From the NCBI GenBank assembly GCA_036000965.1, contig DASYUT010000253.1:1-64000 (forward strand): a stretch of 64,000 nucleotides of DNA, given 5' to 3'. The translations under genes and the position numbers were made by a program. The stretch's first letter is position 1. Every line of letters begins with the position of its first letter. The DNA comes from Actinomycetes bacterium. Its GTDB lineage: Bacteria > Actinomycetota > CALGFH01. A model generated the notes under the pieces. The model was given only the letters and a program-made list of their open reading frames with translations. It made no database searches and was not told where the DNA came from. Of the stretch, positions 1 through 7,994 are shown one piece after another.

Positions 1-1
1 G

Positions 2-1459
2 ATGAGCGGCCTGGAGTTCCTGGAGCAGGCCATGGACCTGTTCCCGCATGCGCGGCGGGCGCTGCTGACCGCCTACGCCGACACCGACGCCGCGATCCAG
101 GCGATCAACGTGGTGGACCTCGACCACTACCTGCTGAAGCCGTGGGACCCGCCTGAGGAGAAGCTCTACCCGGTCGTCGACGCGCTGATCGAGCTGTGGC
201 TCGTCACCGGGGACAAGCCGGTCACCGAGACCCAGGTGGTTGGGCACCGCTGGTCGGCGCGCTCGTTCGAGGTCCGGGACTTCCTCGCGCGGAACTCGGT
301 GCCGTACCGCTGGCTCACCGTCGAGCAGCCGGAGGGCCAGGGGCTGCTCGAGGCTGCCGGGCTCGACGCCACCAGCATCCCGCTGGTGGTGACGCCCGCC
401 GGCGACTCCCTGGTCGACCCGAGCGTCGAGGAGCTGGCCGCCCGGGTGGGCCTGTCGACCACGCCCGCCACTGACTTCTACGACACGGTGATCGTCGGCG
501 GTGGGCCCGCCGGGCTTGGCGCGGTCGTGTACGCCGCGTCAGAGGGGCTGCGCACGGTCCTGCTCGAGCGGCAGGCCACCGGCGGGCAGGCGGGCCAGAG
601 CTCGCGGATCGAGAACTACCTCGGCTTTCCCGACGGCGTCAGCGGCGCGCAGCTCACCGACCGGGCACGTCGCCAGGCCCACAAGTTCGGCGCGGAGATC
701 CTCACCGCCCGCAGCGTCGCCGGCCTCGAGGTGCGCGGGTCGTCCCGCGTGGTCCGCTTCGCCAACGGCAGCGAGGTCGCCGCCCACACGGTGGTGCTCG
801 CCACCGGTGTCGCCTACCACAAGCTCGATGTGCCCGGCGCCGACCAGCTCACCGGCCTGGGGGTGTTCTACGGGTCGGCCGCGACCGAGGCGCCCGCCTG
901 CGCCGGCGAGGACGTCTACGTGGTTGGGGGCGCCAACGCCGCCGGCCAGGCGGCGGTGTTCCTGTCCAGGCACGCGCGGCGGGTCACGCTGCTGGTGCGC
1001 GCGGACGGCCTGGAGCAGTCCATGTCGTACTACCTCATCCGCCAGATCCGCGACACGCCCAACATCGAGGTGCGACCCCGCACCCAGGTGGTCGGGGCGG
1101 CGGGCCAGGAGCACCTGGAGCGGCTCAGCCTCTGCGACACCCGCGCCGGCACGGTGGAGGAGGTGCCGGCGAGCTTCCTGTTCGTGTTCATCGGCGCGGC
1201 GCCGTGCACCGAATGGCTCGACGGCGTGATCGAGCGTGACCCCAAGGGGTTCCTGCTCACCGGCCCAGACCTGCTGGTCGGCGGGAAGCGGCCAACGGGC
1301 TGGCCGCTGAACCGGGACCCCTACTACCTGGAGGGCAGCGTGCCAGGGATCTTCGCCGCCGGCGACGTGCGCGCCAACTCGGTGAAGCGGGTCGCCTCCG
1401 CGGTCGGTGAAGGGGCGACGGCGATCCAGCTCGTCCACCGTTACCTGGAGACCCAGTGA
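2..1459 (+). CDS. REC / thioredoxin-reductase-like FAD oxidoreductase, 5' partial
   Basis: The gene runs off the left edge. The first visible Met (MSGLEFLEQ) looks like the inside of a response-regulator receiver domain, not a true start. Residues 1-70 are the receiver C-terminal half (TAYADTDAAI, then the Lys of LLKPWDP). Residues 77-150 resemble a glutaredoxin-like fold without a Cys pair. From about 160 follows a thioredoxin-reductase-type flavoprotein with FAD motif GGGPAGLG, an NAD(P) motif VVGGANAAGQAA and the closing GEGATA region. The redox CxxC is absent: only a lone Cys (about residue 300, APACAGED) stands there, so disulfide reductase activity is unlikely. It overlaps the next kinase by 4 bp, so the two probably form one operon and sensory unit. 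Function of the family is poorly known. Confidence 0.88.
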   Translation: MSGLEFLEQAMDLFPHARRALLTAYADTDAAIQAINVVDLDHYLLKPWDPPEEKLYPVVDALIELWLVTGDKPVTETQVVGHRWSARSFEVRDFLARNSVPYRWLTVEQPEGQGLLEAAGLDATSIPLVVTPAGDSLVDPSVEELAARVGLSTTPATDFYDTVIVGGGPAGLGAVVYAASEGLRTVLLERQATGGQAGQSSRIENYLGFPDGVSGAQLTDRARRQAHKFGAEILTARSVAGLEVRGSSRVVRFANGSEVAAHTVVLATGVAYHKLDVPGADQLTGLGVFYGSAATEAPACAGEDVYVVGGANAAGQAAVFLSRHARRVTLLVRADGLEQSMSYYLIRQIRDTPNIEVRPRTQVVGAAGQEHLERLSLCDTRAGTVEEVPASFLFVFIGAAPCTEWLDGVIERDPKGFLLTGPDLLVGGKRPTGWPLNRDPYYLEGSVPGIFAAGDVRANSVKRVASAVGEGATAIQLVHRYLETQ

Positions 1460-2880
1460 CCGAGCGGCTCGGCGCCGAGGCGCTCCGGGAGCTGTTCCTG
1501 TTCGAGAAGCTGAGCGACGAGCAGCTCGCCTGGCTCGCGGAGCGCGGCGAGGTCAGGAGCTACCCGGCCGGCACGACCATGTACACCGCTGGCGAGCCCG
1601 CGACCCGCCTGTTCGTGCTGCTGGATGGCACGCTGTCGATGTCGGTGCGGGCGGGCGGCACCGAGATCGAGATGAACCGCTCCGACTACCGGGGCACCTA
1701 CGCTGGCGCGTTCTTGGCGTACCTGGACGTGCCCCCGCGCTCGTACGTCGGCAGCCTCCGTGCCGTGACCGGCTGCCGCTTCTGGGAGCTGGCCGCCACC
1801 GACTTCGGCTGGGCGGTGCGGGAGTGGTTCCCGATGGCGACGCACCTGCTGCAGGGCTTCGCCATCCAGGGGATGGCTACGCAGCAGACGGTGAGCACGC
1901 GCGAGCGGCTGGTCGCCCTCGGCACGGTCACCGCCGGCCTCACCCATGAGCTGAACAACCCGGCGACCGCCGCCGTCCGCGCCACCGCCACCCTCCACGA
2001 GCGGCTGGCGGGCCTGTGGGGCGAGCTGGCCGCGCTCACCCACCACGGTGAGCTTGCGGCCGGCCGGCTCGCCACGCTGGTCGACCTCGTGCGCCAGGCC
2101 CTCGGTCGTCGTGCCGAGCTGGCGCCCCTGTCCCCGTTGCAGGCGTCCGACCGTGAGGACGAGCTGGGCGGCTGGCTGGAGGAGCACGGCGTCGCCGGTG
2201 GCTGGGACCTCACGCCGCCGCTGGTCGCCGCCGGCGTGGACGCCGCCTGGCTCGAGCAGGTCGCCGCGAGCGTCCCCGCCGAGCTGCTCCCGCATGCTGT
2301 GGGCGTCGTCGCCGTCACCTGCGAAGCCGAGAGCCTGCTCGATGAGCTCGCCGACGCGGCCGCGCGCATCTCCAAGCTCATCGGCGCGGCCAAGCAGTAC
2401 ACGCAGATGGACCGCAGCCCTCTGCAGCACCTCGATGTGCACGACGGGCTCGAGTCGACCCTGACGATGCTCGGGCACAAGCTCGGCACGGGCATCGAAG
2501 TGGTGCGCGACTACGACCGGTCGCTGCCGAAGCTCCCCGCCTACGCGGGCGAGCTGAACCAGGTGTGGACCAACCTGATCGACAACGCCGTCGACGCCAT
2601 GGACGGCCGCGGCATCCTGACGGTGCGCACCCGCCGCGACGGCGACCGCGTGCTGGTCGAGATCGGCGACACCGGCCCGGGCATCCCTGAGCGGGTCGGC
2701 GCCCACATCTTCGAGCCGTTCTACACCACCAAGCCGGTCGGCAAGGGCACCGGCCTCGGCCTCGACATCTGTTGGCGGATCGTCGTGCAACGCCACAGCG
2801 GCGACCTGCGTGTCACCTCAACCCCGGGCGACACCCGCTTCCAGGTGCTGCTGCCCACGGGCGGTCCCCCCACCCAGTAG
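1456..2880 (+). CDS. Cyclic-nucleotide-domain sensor histidine kinase
   Basis: A 474-residue soluble kinase with no membrane segment. Residues 1-140 form a CRP-type cyclic nucleotide-binding domain (YPAGTTMYTAGEPATRLFVLL). The phospho-acceptor is His164 in LTHELNNP. A long helical insert separates it from the ATPase domain, which has the N box NLIDNAVDAMDG (about 373-384), the G box GDTGPGIPE and GKGTGLGL. The GTG start overlaps the TGA of the preceding flavoprotein (GTGA), which indicates translational coupling. The upstream receiver domain fused to the flavoprotein is the likely phosphotransfer partner. This pairing of a CRP-domain kinase with a TrxR-like protein recurs in soil bacteria. 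Assignment to the kinase family is firm; the signal (cNMP, redox or other) is inference. Confidence 0.9.
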   Translation: MTERLGAEALRELFLFEKLSDEQLAWLAERGEVRSYPAGTTMYTAGEPATRLFVLLDGTLSMSVRAGGTEIEMNRSDYRGTYAGAFLAYLDVPPRSYVGSLRAVTGCRFWELAATDFGWAVREWFPMATHLLQGFAIQGMATQQTVSTRERLVALGTVTAGLTHELNNPATAAVRATATLHERLAGLWGELAALTHHGELAAGRLATLVDLVRQALGRRAELAPLSPLQASDREDELGGWLEEHGVAGGWDLTPPLVAAGVDAAWLEQVAASVPAELLPHAVGVVAVTCEAESLLDELADAAARISKLIGAAKQYTQMDRSPLQHLDVHDGLESTLTMLGHKLGTGIEVVRDYDRSLPKLPAYAGELNQVWTNLIDNAVDAMDGRGILTVRTRRDGDRVLVEIGDTGPGIPERVGAHIFEPFYTTKPVGKGTGLGLDICWRIVVQRHSGDLRVTSTPGDTRFQVLLPTGGPPTQ

Positions 2881-2975
2881 GGATGAGCAGCTCGGCCGCT
2901 GCCGGCGCTCGTTGTCGAGCTTGAGCGGCGGCCCCCGGTCGCATCAGGCGAGCTCGAAGCGCAGAGGGAGGTGGC

Positions 2976-4058
2976 TCAGCCGGTGTCGGTACCGGCGCGG
3001 GCCGGGGCGCGGAGAGGGGCGGTGGCGAGCTCGGCCATGCCGTCGGCGAAGCCGACCAGGGCCCGGAAGCCGAGCCGCTCGGCGGCCAGCTCGGGCGAGG
3101 CGACGACGTGGCGGACGTCGCCGGGCCGCCAGCCGCCCACCACCTCGGGGGCCGGCCCGCCCACGGCGGCGGCGATCGCCGCCGCCATCTCCCCCACCGT
3201 GTGCGGCTCGCCGCTGGCCACGTTGAACGCGCCGAGCACCGGCCGGGGAGCGGTCAGCGCCAGCACGTTGGCGCGGGCCACGTCGGCGACGTGGACGAAG
3301 TCGCGCCGCTGGCGCCCGTCCTCGAACACCCGAGGGGGGCGCCCGTCGGCCAGCGCGCTGCGGAAGATGGCGGCCACCCCGGCGTAGGGGGTGTCCCGGG
3401 GCATCCGCGGTCCGTAGACGTTGTGGTAGCGCAGGGCGGTCACGGCCGGACCGCCCTGCAGCATGGCGGCCGTGGCGAGCTGCTCCTGGTGGAGCTTGGT
3501 GGCCGCGTAGACGTTGCGCGGGTCGGTGGGCGCGTCCTCGGTGACGGCGACCGGGCCGACCTCGGCGCCGCAGCACGGGCAGACCGGCTCCCAGCGCCCG
3601 GCCGCGAGCCGTTCGACCGGGCGCGGGGCAGGGCGTACCCCGCCGTGCTCGCCGCACCGGTACCCGCCCTCGCCGTAGACGACCATCGAGCTGGCCAGCA
3701 CCAGCCGGTCGACCTGCCCCCGGCGCCGGTGCAACGCGGCGAGCAGGGCCGCGGTCCCCAGGTCGTTGTCGCGGACGTAGTCGACGACGTCGGCCACGTC
3801 CCGGCCGAGCCCGACCATGGCTGCCTGGTGGCTGACCGCGTCGACGCCGTCGAGGGCGGCGTCGAGCGCCACCCCGGCCGCCGGGTCTGCCAGGTCGACC
3901 TCCCAGAACTCGGCGTCGTCGCGGAGGTGGTCGGGCCGCCCGGCATGCGCGTTGGGGTGCAGCCGGTCGAGCACCCGCACGCGGTGGCCGAGCTCGACCA
4001 GCCGGTCCACGACGTGGCTTCCGATGAACCCGGCCCCGCCGGTGACCAGGACGCGCAT
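2976..4058 (-). CDS. NAD-dependent epimerase/dehydratase (extended SDR)
   Basis: A 360-residue extended short-chain dehydrogenase. The Rossmann motif TGGAGFIGSH is at 6-15 and the catalytic Tyr184-x3-Lys188 in NVYAATKLHQ. It resembles UDP-glucose 4-epimerase-like nucleotide-sugar enzymes. Between strands there is a cysteine-rich insert (Cys135, His138, Cys160, Cys162, Cys163; WEPVCPCCGAEVG) that looks like a small zinc-binding knuckle and marks a subfamily of these epimerases. The start ATG is the first Met and matches the family N-terminus exactly. It is convergent with the kinase upstream and divergent from the response regulator at 4245. The sugar substrate cannot be predicted, but a role in cell-surface glycan precursors is usual. 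Confidence 0.88.
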   Translation of the reverse strand: MRVLVTGGAGFIGSHVVDRLVELGHRVRVLDRLHPNAHAGRPDHLRDDAEFWEVDLADPAAGVALDAALDGVDAVSHQAAMVGLGRDVADVVDYVRDNDLGTAALLAALHRRRGQVDRLVLASSMVVYGEGGYRCGEHGGVRPAPRPVERLAAGRWEPVCPCCGAEVGPVAVTEDAPTDPRNVYAATKLHQEQLATAAMLQGGPAVTALRYHNVYGPRMPRDTPYAGVAAIFRSALADGRPPRVFEDGRQRRDFVHVADVARANVLALTAPRPVLGAFNVASGEPHTVGEMAAAIAAAVGGPAPEVVGGWRPGDVRHVVASPELAAERLGFRALVGFADGMAELATAPLRAPARAGTDTG

Positions 4059-4244
4059 GACCTGGGAGCCTGCCGCCCGCGGCTCCCGCGGTCAACCGTT
4101 CCACCCTTACGAAGTCGTGACGGCGCGCGGGCCGGCCTGGCGGCCGCCGCGCTGGTGTGCCACCGTCGGGCGGGTGGACCGGGACCGGCGTCCGCGTGCC
4201 GCGCTGCCGGCCGACACCGGCCCGACCGGGGAGGAGGGGGCGGG

Positions 4245-4985
4245 ATGGCCGGGGAGCGGGTGCTGGTGGTCGACGACGAGCCGACCGTCGGCGAGGTCGT
4301 CCGGCACTACCTGGAGCGGGAGGGCTACCGGGTCGAGGTGGCCCGCGACGGCGCCCGGGCGCTCGAGGCCGTCGCCACCCGCGCCCCCGACCTCGTGATC
4401 CTCGACCTCATGCTGCCGGCCGTTGACGGGCTGGACGTCTGCCGCCAGGTGCGGGCGGCCGGCGCCACGCCGATCATCATGCTGACCGCCAAGGGCGGGG
4501 AGGCCGACCGGGTCCTCGGCCTCGAGCTTGGCGCCGACGACTACGTCGTCAAGCCGTTCAGCCCCCGCGAGCTGGTCGCCCGCGTCCGCAGCGTCCTGCG
4601 CCGGACCCGGCCGACCGACGGCCCCCGCCCGCTGCCCGTCCGGGCCGGCGACGTCGTGGTCGACCCGGTCACCCGCGAGGTCGAGGTGGCCGGCCGCCAG
4701 GTCGCGCTCACCGTCCGGGAGTTCGACCTCCTGCTGTTCCTCGTCCGCCACCCGCGCCAGGTGTTCACCCGCGGGCAGCTCCTGCAGCAGGTCTGGGAGT
4801 ACGCCTGGCTCGGCGACACGTCGACCGTGACGGTGCACGTGCGCCGGCTGCGCGAGAAGGTCGAGGACGACTCGTCCAACCCGCGACGGGTCCAGACCGT
4901 CTACGGCGTCGGCTACCGGTTCGTGCCCGTCGGGCCAGGCGAGGCGCTGGTCGCCAGGGAGGGCTTGGAAGGAGGGGCGGGATGA
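4245..4985 (+). CDS. OmpR-family response regulator
   Basis: A 246-residue transcription factor. The receiver domain has the acidic pocket VVDDE (9-12), phospho-acceptor Asp54 in LVILDLMLP and Lys103 in DDYVVKPFSP. The C-terminal winged helix (about 150-240) ends with TVYGVGYRF, typical of the OmpR/PhoB class. The ATG at 4245 is preceded by GAGGAGGGGGCGGG, a very strong ribosome site. The stop overlaps the start of the histidine kinase at 4982 (ATGA), so the two form a co-translated pair. Targets are not visible from the sequence. Confidence 0.95.
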   Translation: MAGERVLVVDDEPTVGEVVRHYLEREGYRVEVARDGARALEAVATRAPDLVILDLMLPAVDGLDVCRQVRAAGATPIIMLTAKGGEADRVLGLELGADDYVVKPFSPRELVARVRSVLRRTRPTDGPRPLPVRAGDVVVDPVTREVEVAGRQVALTVREFDLLLFLVRHPRQVFTRGQLLQQVWEYAWLGDTSTVTVHVRRLREKVEDDSSNPRRVQTVYGVGYRFVPVGPGEALVAREGLEGGAG

Positions 4986-6250
4986 AGCGTCGACATGCAC
5001 TCCAACCGGCGCTGTGGTTCGGGATCGGCGTCGCGGGAACCGCCTTGGTCGCCGCTGCTGCGGGCATCCCGTGGCCCGACCTGGCCATGCTGCTCGGCCT
5101 CAGCACCGCCGGCGGGCTCGCGGTCGCCGTGGCCGGGCTCGGCCTGCAGAGCCGGCTGCGCCGGCAGCGGGCCGCCATGGCCAGGCAGACCGCGCTCACC
5201 GCCGCGGTGACGGCTGGCGCCGCCCTGGCTGCGCTCGGCGTCGTGGCCGCGTGCATGCTGGCCAGCCCCCACGACCTGTCCGTCGTCGTCGCCTCGCTCC
5301 CCCTGGCCGCGGGCGCCGGCGTGGCCTACGGCATCGTCAGCTCGCGACGGACCGCGGCCGACCTCGAAGCATTGGCCGAGGTGGCGCGCCGCCTCGAGGC
5401 GGGCGACCTGTCCGCCCGAGCCCGCCTTGGCGGCACGCCCGAGGTGGCCGCCGTCGCGGAGAGCCTGAACGCGGCCGCCGCGCGGCTGGCCGACGCCCGC
5501 GAGCGGGAGCGGGCGGTCGAGGCGAGCCGACGCGACCTGGTCGCCTGGGCGTCGCACGACCTGAGGACCCCGCTCGCGAGCCTCCGGCTGGTGGCCGAGG
5601 CGCTCGCCGACGACGTGGCTCCCGACGAGGCAACTCGCCGCGGGTACCTGGCCGGCCTGGCTGGGCACGTCGACCGGCTCTCGAGCCTGGTCGACGACCT
5701 GTTCGAGCTGTCGGCGATCCAGGCTGGTGCGGTGGTGCCCCAGCTCGAGCCGACCTCCCTGCCCGAGCTGATCCGGGAGGTGCTGGAGCGGTTTCATCCC
5801 GAAGCCGAGGCAGCGGGGGTGCGGCTCGAGGCCGACCTGCCCCAGGAGTTCCGGATCGTGCTGGCCAGTCGTGACCAGCTCAGCCGCGTACTGGCCAACC
5901 TCGTCGTCAACGGCATCCACCACACCCCACCCGGAGGATCCCTGGTGGTCAGCGCGGACGACGCGGACGACGCGGCGGTGGTCCATGTGCGGGACAGCTG
6001 CGGCGGCATCCCCGCCACCGACCTACGCCGCGTGTTCGACCAGCTCTGGCGGGGCGATCAGGCCCGCTCGACCAGGGGGACCGGGCTCGGCCTCGCCATC
6101 GCCCGGGGGCTCGTCGAAGCCCACGGCGGCACCATCCAGGTGGCCAACGTCGACGGGGGCTGCCAGTTCGCCTTCCAGCTGCCCCACCAGGTCGGCTCCA
6201 GCGCGAGCGTCTGCAACGGTCGTCGGCGCACGACGTCGCCACCGTCGTGA
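4982..6250 (+). CDS. Membrane sensor histidine kinase
   Basis: A 422-residue kinase paired with the OmpR regulator. The N-terminus has four hydrophobic segments (about 10-55 and 70-120) with almost no extracytoplasmic domain, then a HAMP-like linker, the H box WASHDLRTPL (His near 192), an N box (VNGIHHTP), a short G1 region (CGGIPATDL) and GTGLGLAIARGL. Such short-loop kinases often sense membrane or transport state. The D of the usual DxGxG box reads DSCGGIP, a mild deviation. The 4-bp overlap with the regulator supports one operon. Confidence 0.92.
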   Translation: MKRRHALQPALWFGIGVAGTALVAAAAGIPWPDLAMLLGLSTAGGLAVAVAGLGLQSRLRRQRAAMARQTALTAAVTAGAALAALGVVAACMLASPHDLSVVVASLPLAAGAGVAYGIVSSRRTAADLEALAEVARRLEAGDLSARARLGGTPEVAAVAESLNAAAARLADARERERAVEASRRDLVAWASHDLRTPLASLRLVAEALADDVAPDEATRRGYLAGLAGHVDRLSSLVDDLFELSAIQAGAVVPQLEPTSLPELIREVLERFHPEAEAAGVRLEADLPQEFRIVLASRDQLSRVLANLVVNGIHHTPPGGSLVVSADDADDAAVVHVRDSCGGIPATDLRRVFDQLWRGDQARSTRGTGLGLAIARGLVEAHGGTIQVANVDGGCQFAFQLPHQVGSSASVCNGRRRTTSPPS

Positions 6251-6319
6251 TCCCGGGACGCCCAGGCGTACGGCTGCGGTGATGAGCGCTGCTGGTGGGA
6301 CGCTCCGAGGCTTCCGCTG

Positions 6320-7003
6320 TCACTCCTGGGGGGCAGGTGCGCGCCGGACGGCCAGCAGGTCGGCCACGGCAGCCCGGGTGCGCGGGCTGCCGTCGAGGTC
6401 ACCGGCCGCGAGCGCAGCCCGCAGGTCCTCGAGCCGGTCCAGGTCGCGCAGCATCGGGACCATCCCGATCCGCAGCCGCCGGCGAATGGCCCGCTCGATG
6501 GTCACGTGGAGCACCGCGTCGGTGCCCATGGGAACGCCGACGAACAGCTCGGGGAGCGCCGCCTTGGCACCCACCAGATAGTAGCCGCCGTCCTCGGCCG
6601 GCCCGAGGACGACGTCGACCTGATCCAGCAGCGCGAACGCCGCATCGTAGGTTTCGCGAGGCACATGCGGAGTGTCGGCCCCGACGATCACCACCCGCTC
6701 GGCGCCGCCGCCGAACAGCGCCGCGAAGCAGGCAGCCAGGCGGTCGCCGAGATCGCCCTCGACCTGGGCGATCAGCCCGCAGCCGGGGGCGAGGCGGGCC
6801 ATCCGCATGCGCGCATCAGGCGGTGCGAAGCACACCCACGGCTCGGCGTCGAGCTCGGCCATGACCGCCAGCGTGTCGGTCAGCATCGCAGCCGCCGCCC
6901 ACGCGGCGCCGTCGGCACCCAGGACGGGCGCAAGGCGCGTCTTGACCGCGCCCGGCACGGGCTCCTTGGCGATGACGACCAGCGCGCGACGAGGCCGCGT
7001 CAT
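6320..7003 (-). CDS. TIGR04282/DUF2064-type glycosyltransferase-like protein
   Basis: A 227-residue CofC/nucleotidyltransferase-fold protein starting RALVVIAKEPVPGAVKTRL, which is diagnostic for the DUF2064 (TIGR04282) family, and carrying the GADTPHVP and GPAEDGGYYLVG motifs. Members are annotated as rSAM/selenodomain-associated transferase 1 or arsenosugar-pathway glycosyltransferase; the true reaction is not settled. It lies 130 bp downstream of a family 2 glycosyltransferase on the same strand, a pairing that is usual for this family (transferases 1 and 2). Confidence 0.9.
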   Translation of the reverse strand: MTRPRRALVVIAKEPVPGAVKTRLAPVLGADGAAWAAAAMLTDTLAVMAELDAEPWVCFAPPDARMRMARLAPGCGLIAQVEGDLGDRLAACFAALFGGGAERVVIVGADTPHVPRETYDAAFALLDQVDVVLGPAEDGGYYLVGAKAALPELFVGVPMGTDAVLHVTIERAIRRRLRIGMVPMLRDLDRLEDLRAALAAGDLDGSPRTRAAVADLLAVRRAPAPQE

Positions 7004-7133
7004 CCGGCGGCCCAGCTCGAGCAGCGCTCTCGCACCAGCATGCGTGTGACCACGGGCAGGCCGACCTCGGACGGGAACAAACGCAAGCGCGGCGGGCCGG
7101 CCGCCGGCCGGCGGCGAACGGGTAAGTGGGGGT

Positions 7134-7853
7134 TCATCTGGCGGTTGGCGTTCCAGGTCGACGGGCGGGCGCCTCTCGCAGGAGACGGTAGGTGACGCGG
7201 GTCATGGCGGCCAGCGCGCGAATGGTCCCAGGCAGCGACCCGGACACCTTGCTGGTCCCCGCGGCCCTGGGCCGGTAGCGCACCGGCACCTCCAGGACCC
7301 GGAGCCGATGCCGGCCGGCCCGGCCGATCATCTCCAGCGGCCAGCCGTGGCCACGGTCGCGGATCCCGAGCGCCAGCAGCGTGTCGCGTCGGACCGCTCG
7401 GAACGGGCCGAGATCGGAGAGCGGGACGTCGAACAGCAGCCGGCAGGCGAAGCCGAGGAGGAGGTTCTCCGCTACCGCGACCGCCGACATCGCACCCGGC
7501 TCGCGGGTGCCTTTCAGACGCGAGCCGACGACAAGGTCCGCTTCCCGCGCGAGTACCGGCCCGGCAACAGCGGCGAGGTCGGCGCCATCGAAGGAGCCGT
7601 CCGCGTCAGCGAACGCGATCACCTCGGCGTCGGGTGAGGCCAGAACCCCGGCCCAGCAGGCAGCGCCGAAGCCGCGGCGCGGCTCGTGCACGACCCGGGC
7701 ACCGGCGGCGGCAGCGGCAGCGCCGGTGCCGTCGGAGGAACCGTTGTCGACCACGACGAGGTCGGCCTCTGCCGGGAACGAGGCGAGGGCGGTCGGCAAG
7801 GCGGCCGCTTCGTTGAGGGCCGGCAGGACGACGGTGACCCCGGTGAGGTCCAT
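7134..7853 (-). CDS. Family 2 glycosyltransferase
   Basis: A 239-residue GT-A enzyme of dolichol-phosphate mannosyltransferase type. VVLPALNEAAALP lies at the N-terminus, VVDNGSSDGT follows, and the DxD-like metal site is FADADGSF. The start is placed at MDLTGVTVV because this is where family homology begins; an in-frame Met 14 codons upstream would add an unrelated extension. There is no C-terminal membrane segment. It probably forms an operon with the DUF2064 protein downstream. Confidence 0.9.
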   Translation of the reverse strand: MDLTGVTVVLPALNEAAALPTALASFPAEADLVVVDNGSSDGTGAAAAAAGARVVHEPRRGFGAACWAGVLASPDAEVIAFADADGSFDGADLAAVAGPVLAREADLVVGSRLKGTREPGAMSAVAVAENLLLGFACRLLFDVPLSDLGPFRAVRRDTLLALGIRDRGHGWPLEMIGRAGRHRLRVLEVPVRYRPRAAGTSKVSGSLPGTIRALAAMTRVTYRLLREAPARRPGTPTAR

Positions 7854-7896
7854 GGCGGAAGTGTACGGGCGGGATCGTTCGAAGTCGGCGTTCACT

Positions 7897-7957
7897 TCTT
7901 ACGGTCTTGCCACAGATGGCCAGCCGATCTTACGGTCTTGCCACAGATGGCCAGCCG
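7897..7957. repeat. Tandem 30-bp duplication, period 31
   Basis: Two exact copies of a 30-bp unit (7897-7926 and 7928-7957) start TCTTACGGTCTTGCCACAGA. They sit in the short divergent spacer between the GT2 gene and the GT-C-like membrane protein, upstream of both starts. The position suggests either a duplicated regulatory site or simple slippage. Confidence 0.85.
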
Positions 7958-7994
7958 GCGGGCGCCATGGCCTTCGGGCCGTTACGCTTCGCGC

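Noticed and set aside
539-1438. Long minus-strand reading frame opposite the flavoprotein
   Set aside because: High GC leaves long open frames opposite real genes; the plus strand has clear FAD and NAD motifs and the minus product has none.
1441-2796. 451-codon minus-strand frame opposite the histidine kinase
   Set aside because: The product is His/Gly/Val-rich with no domain, and the plus strand encodes a full kinase.
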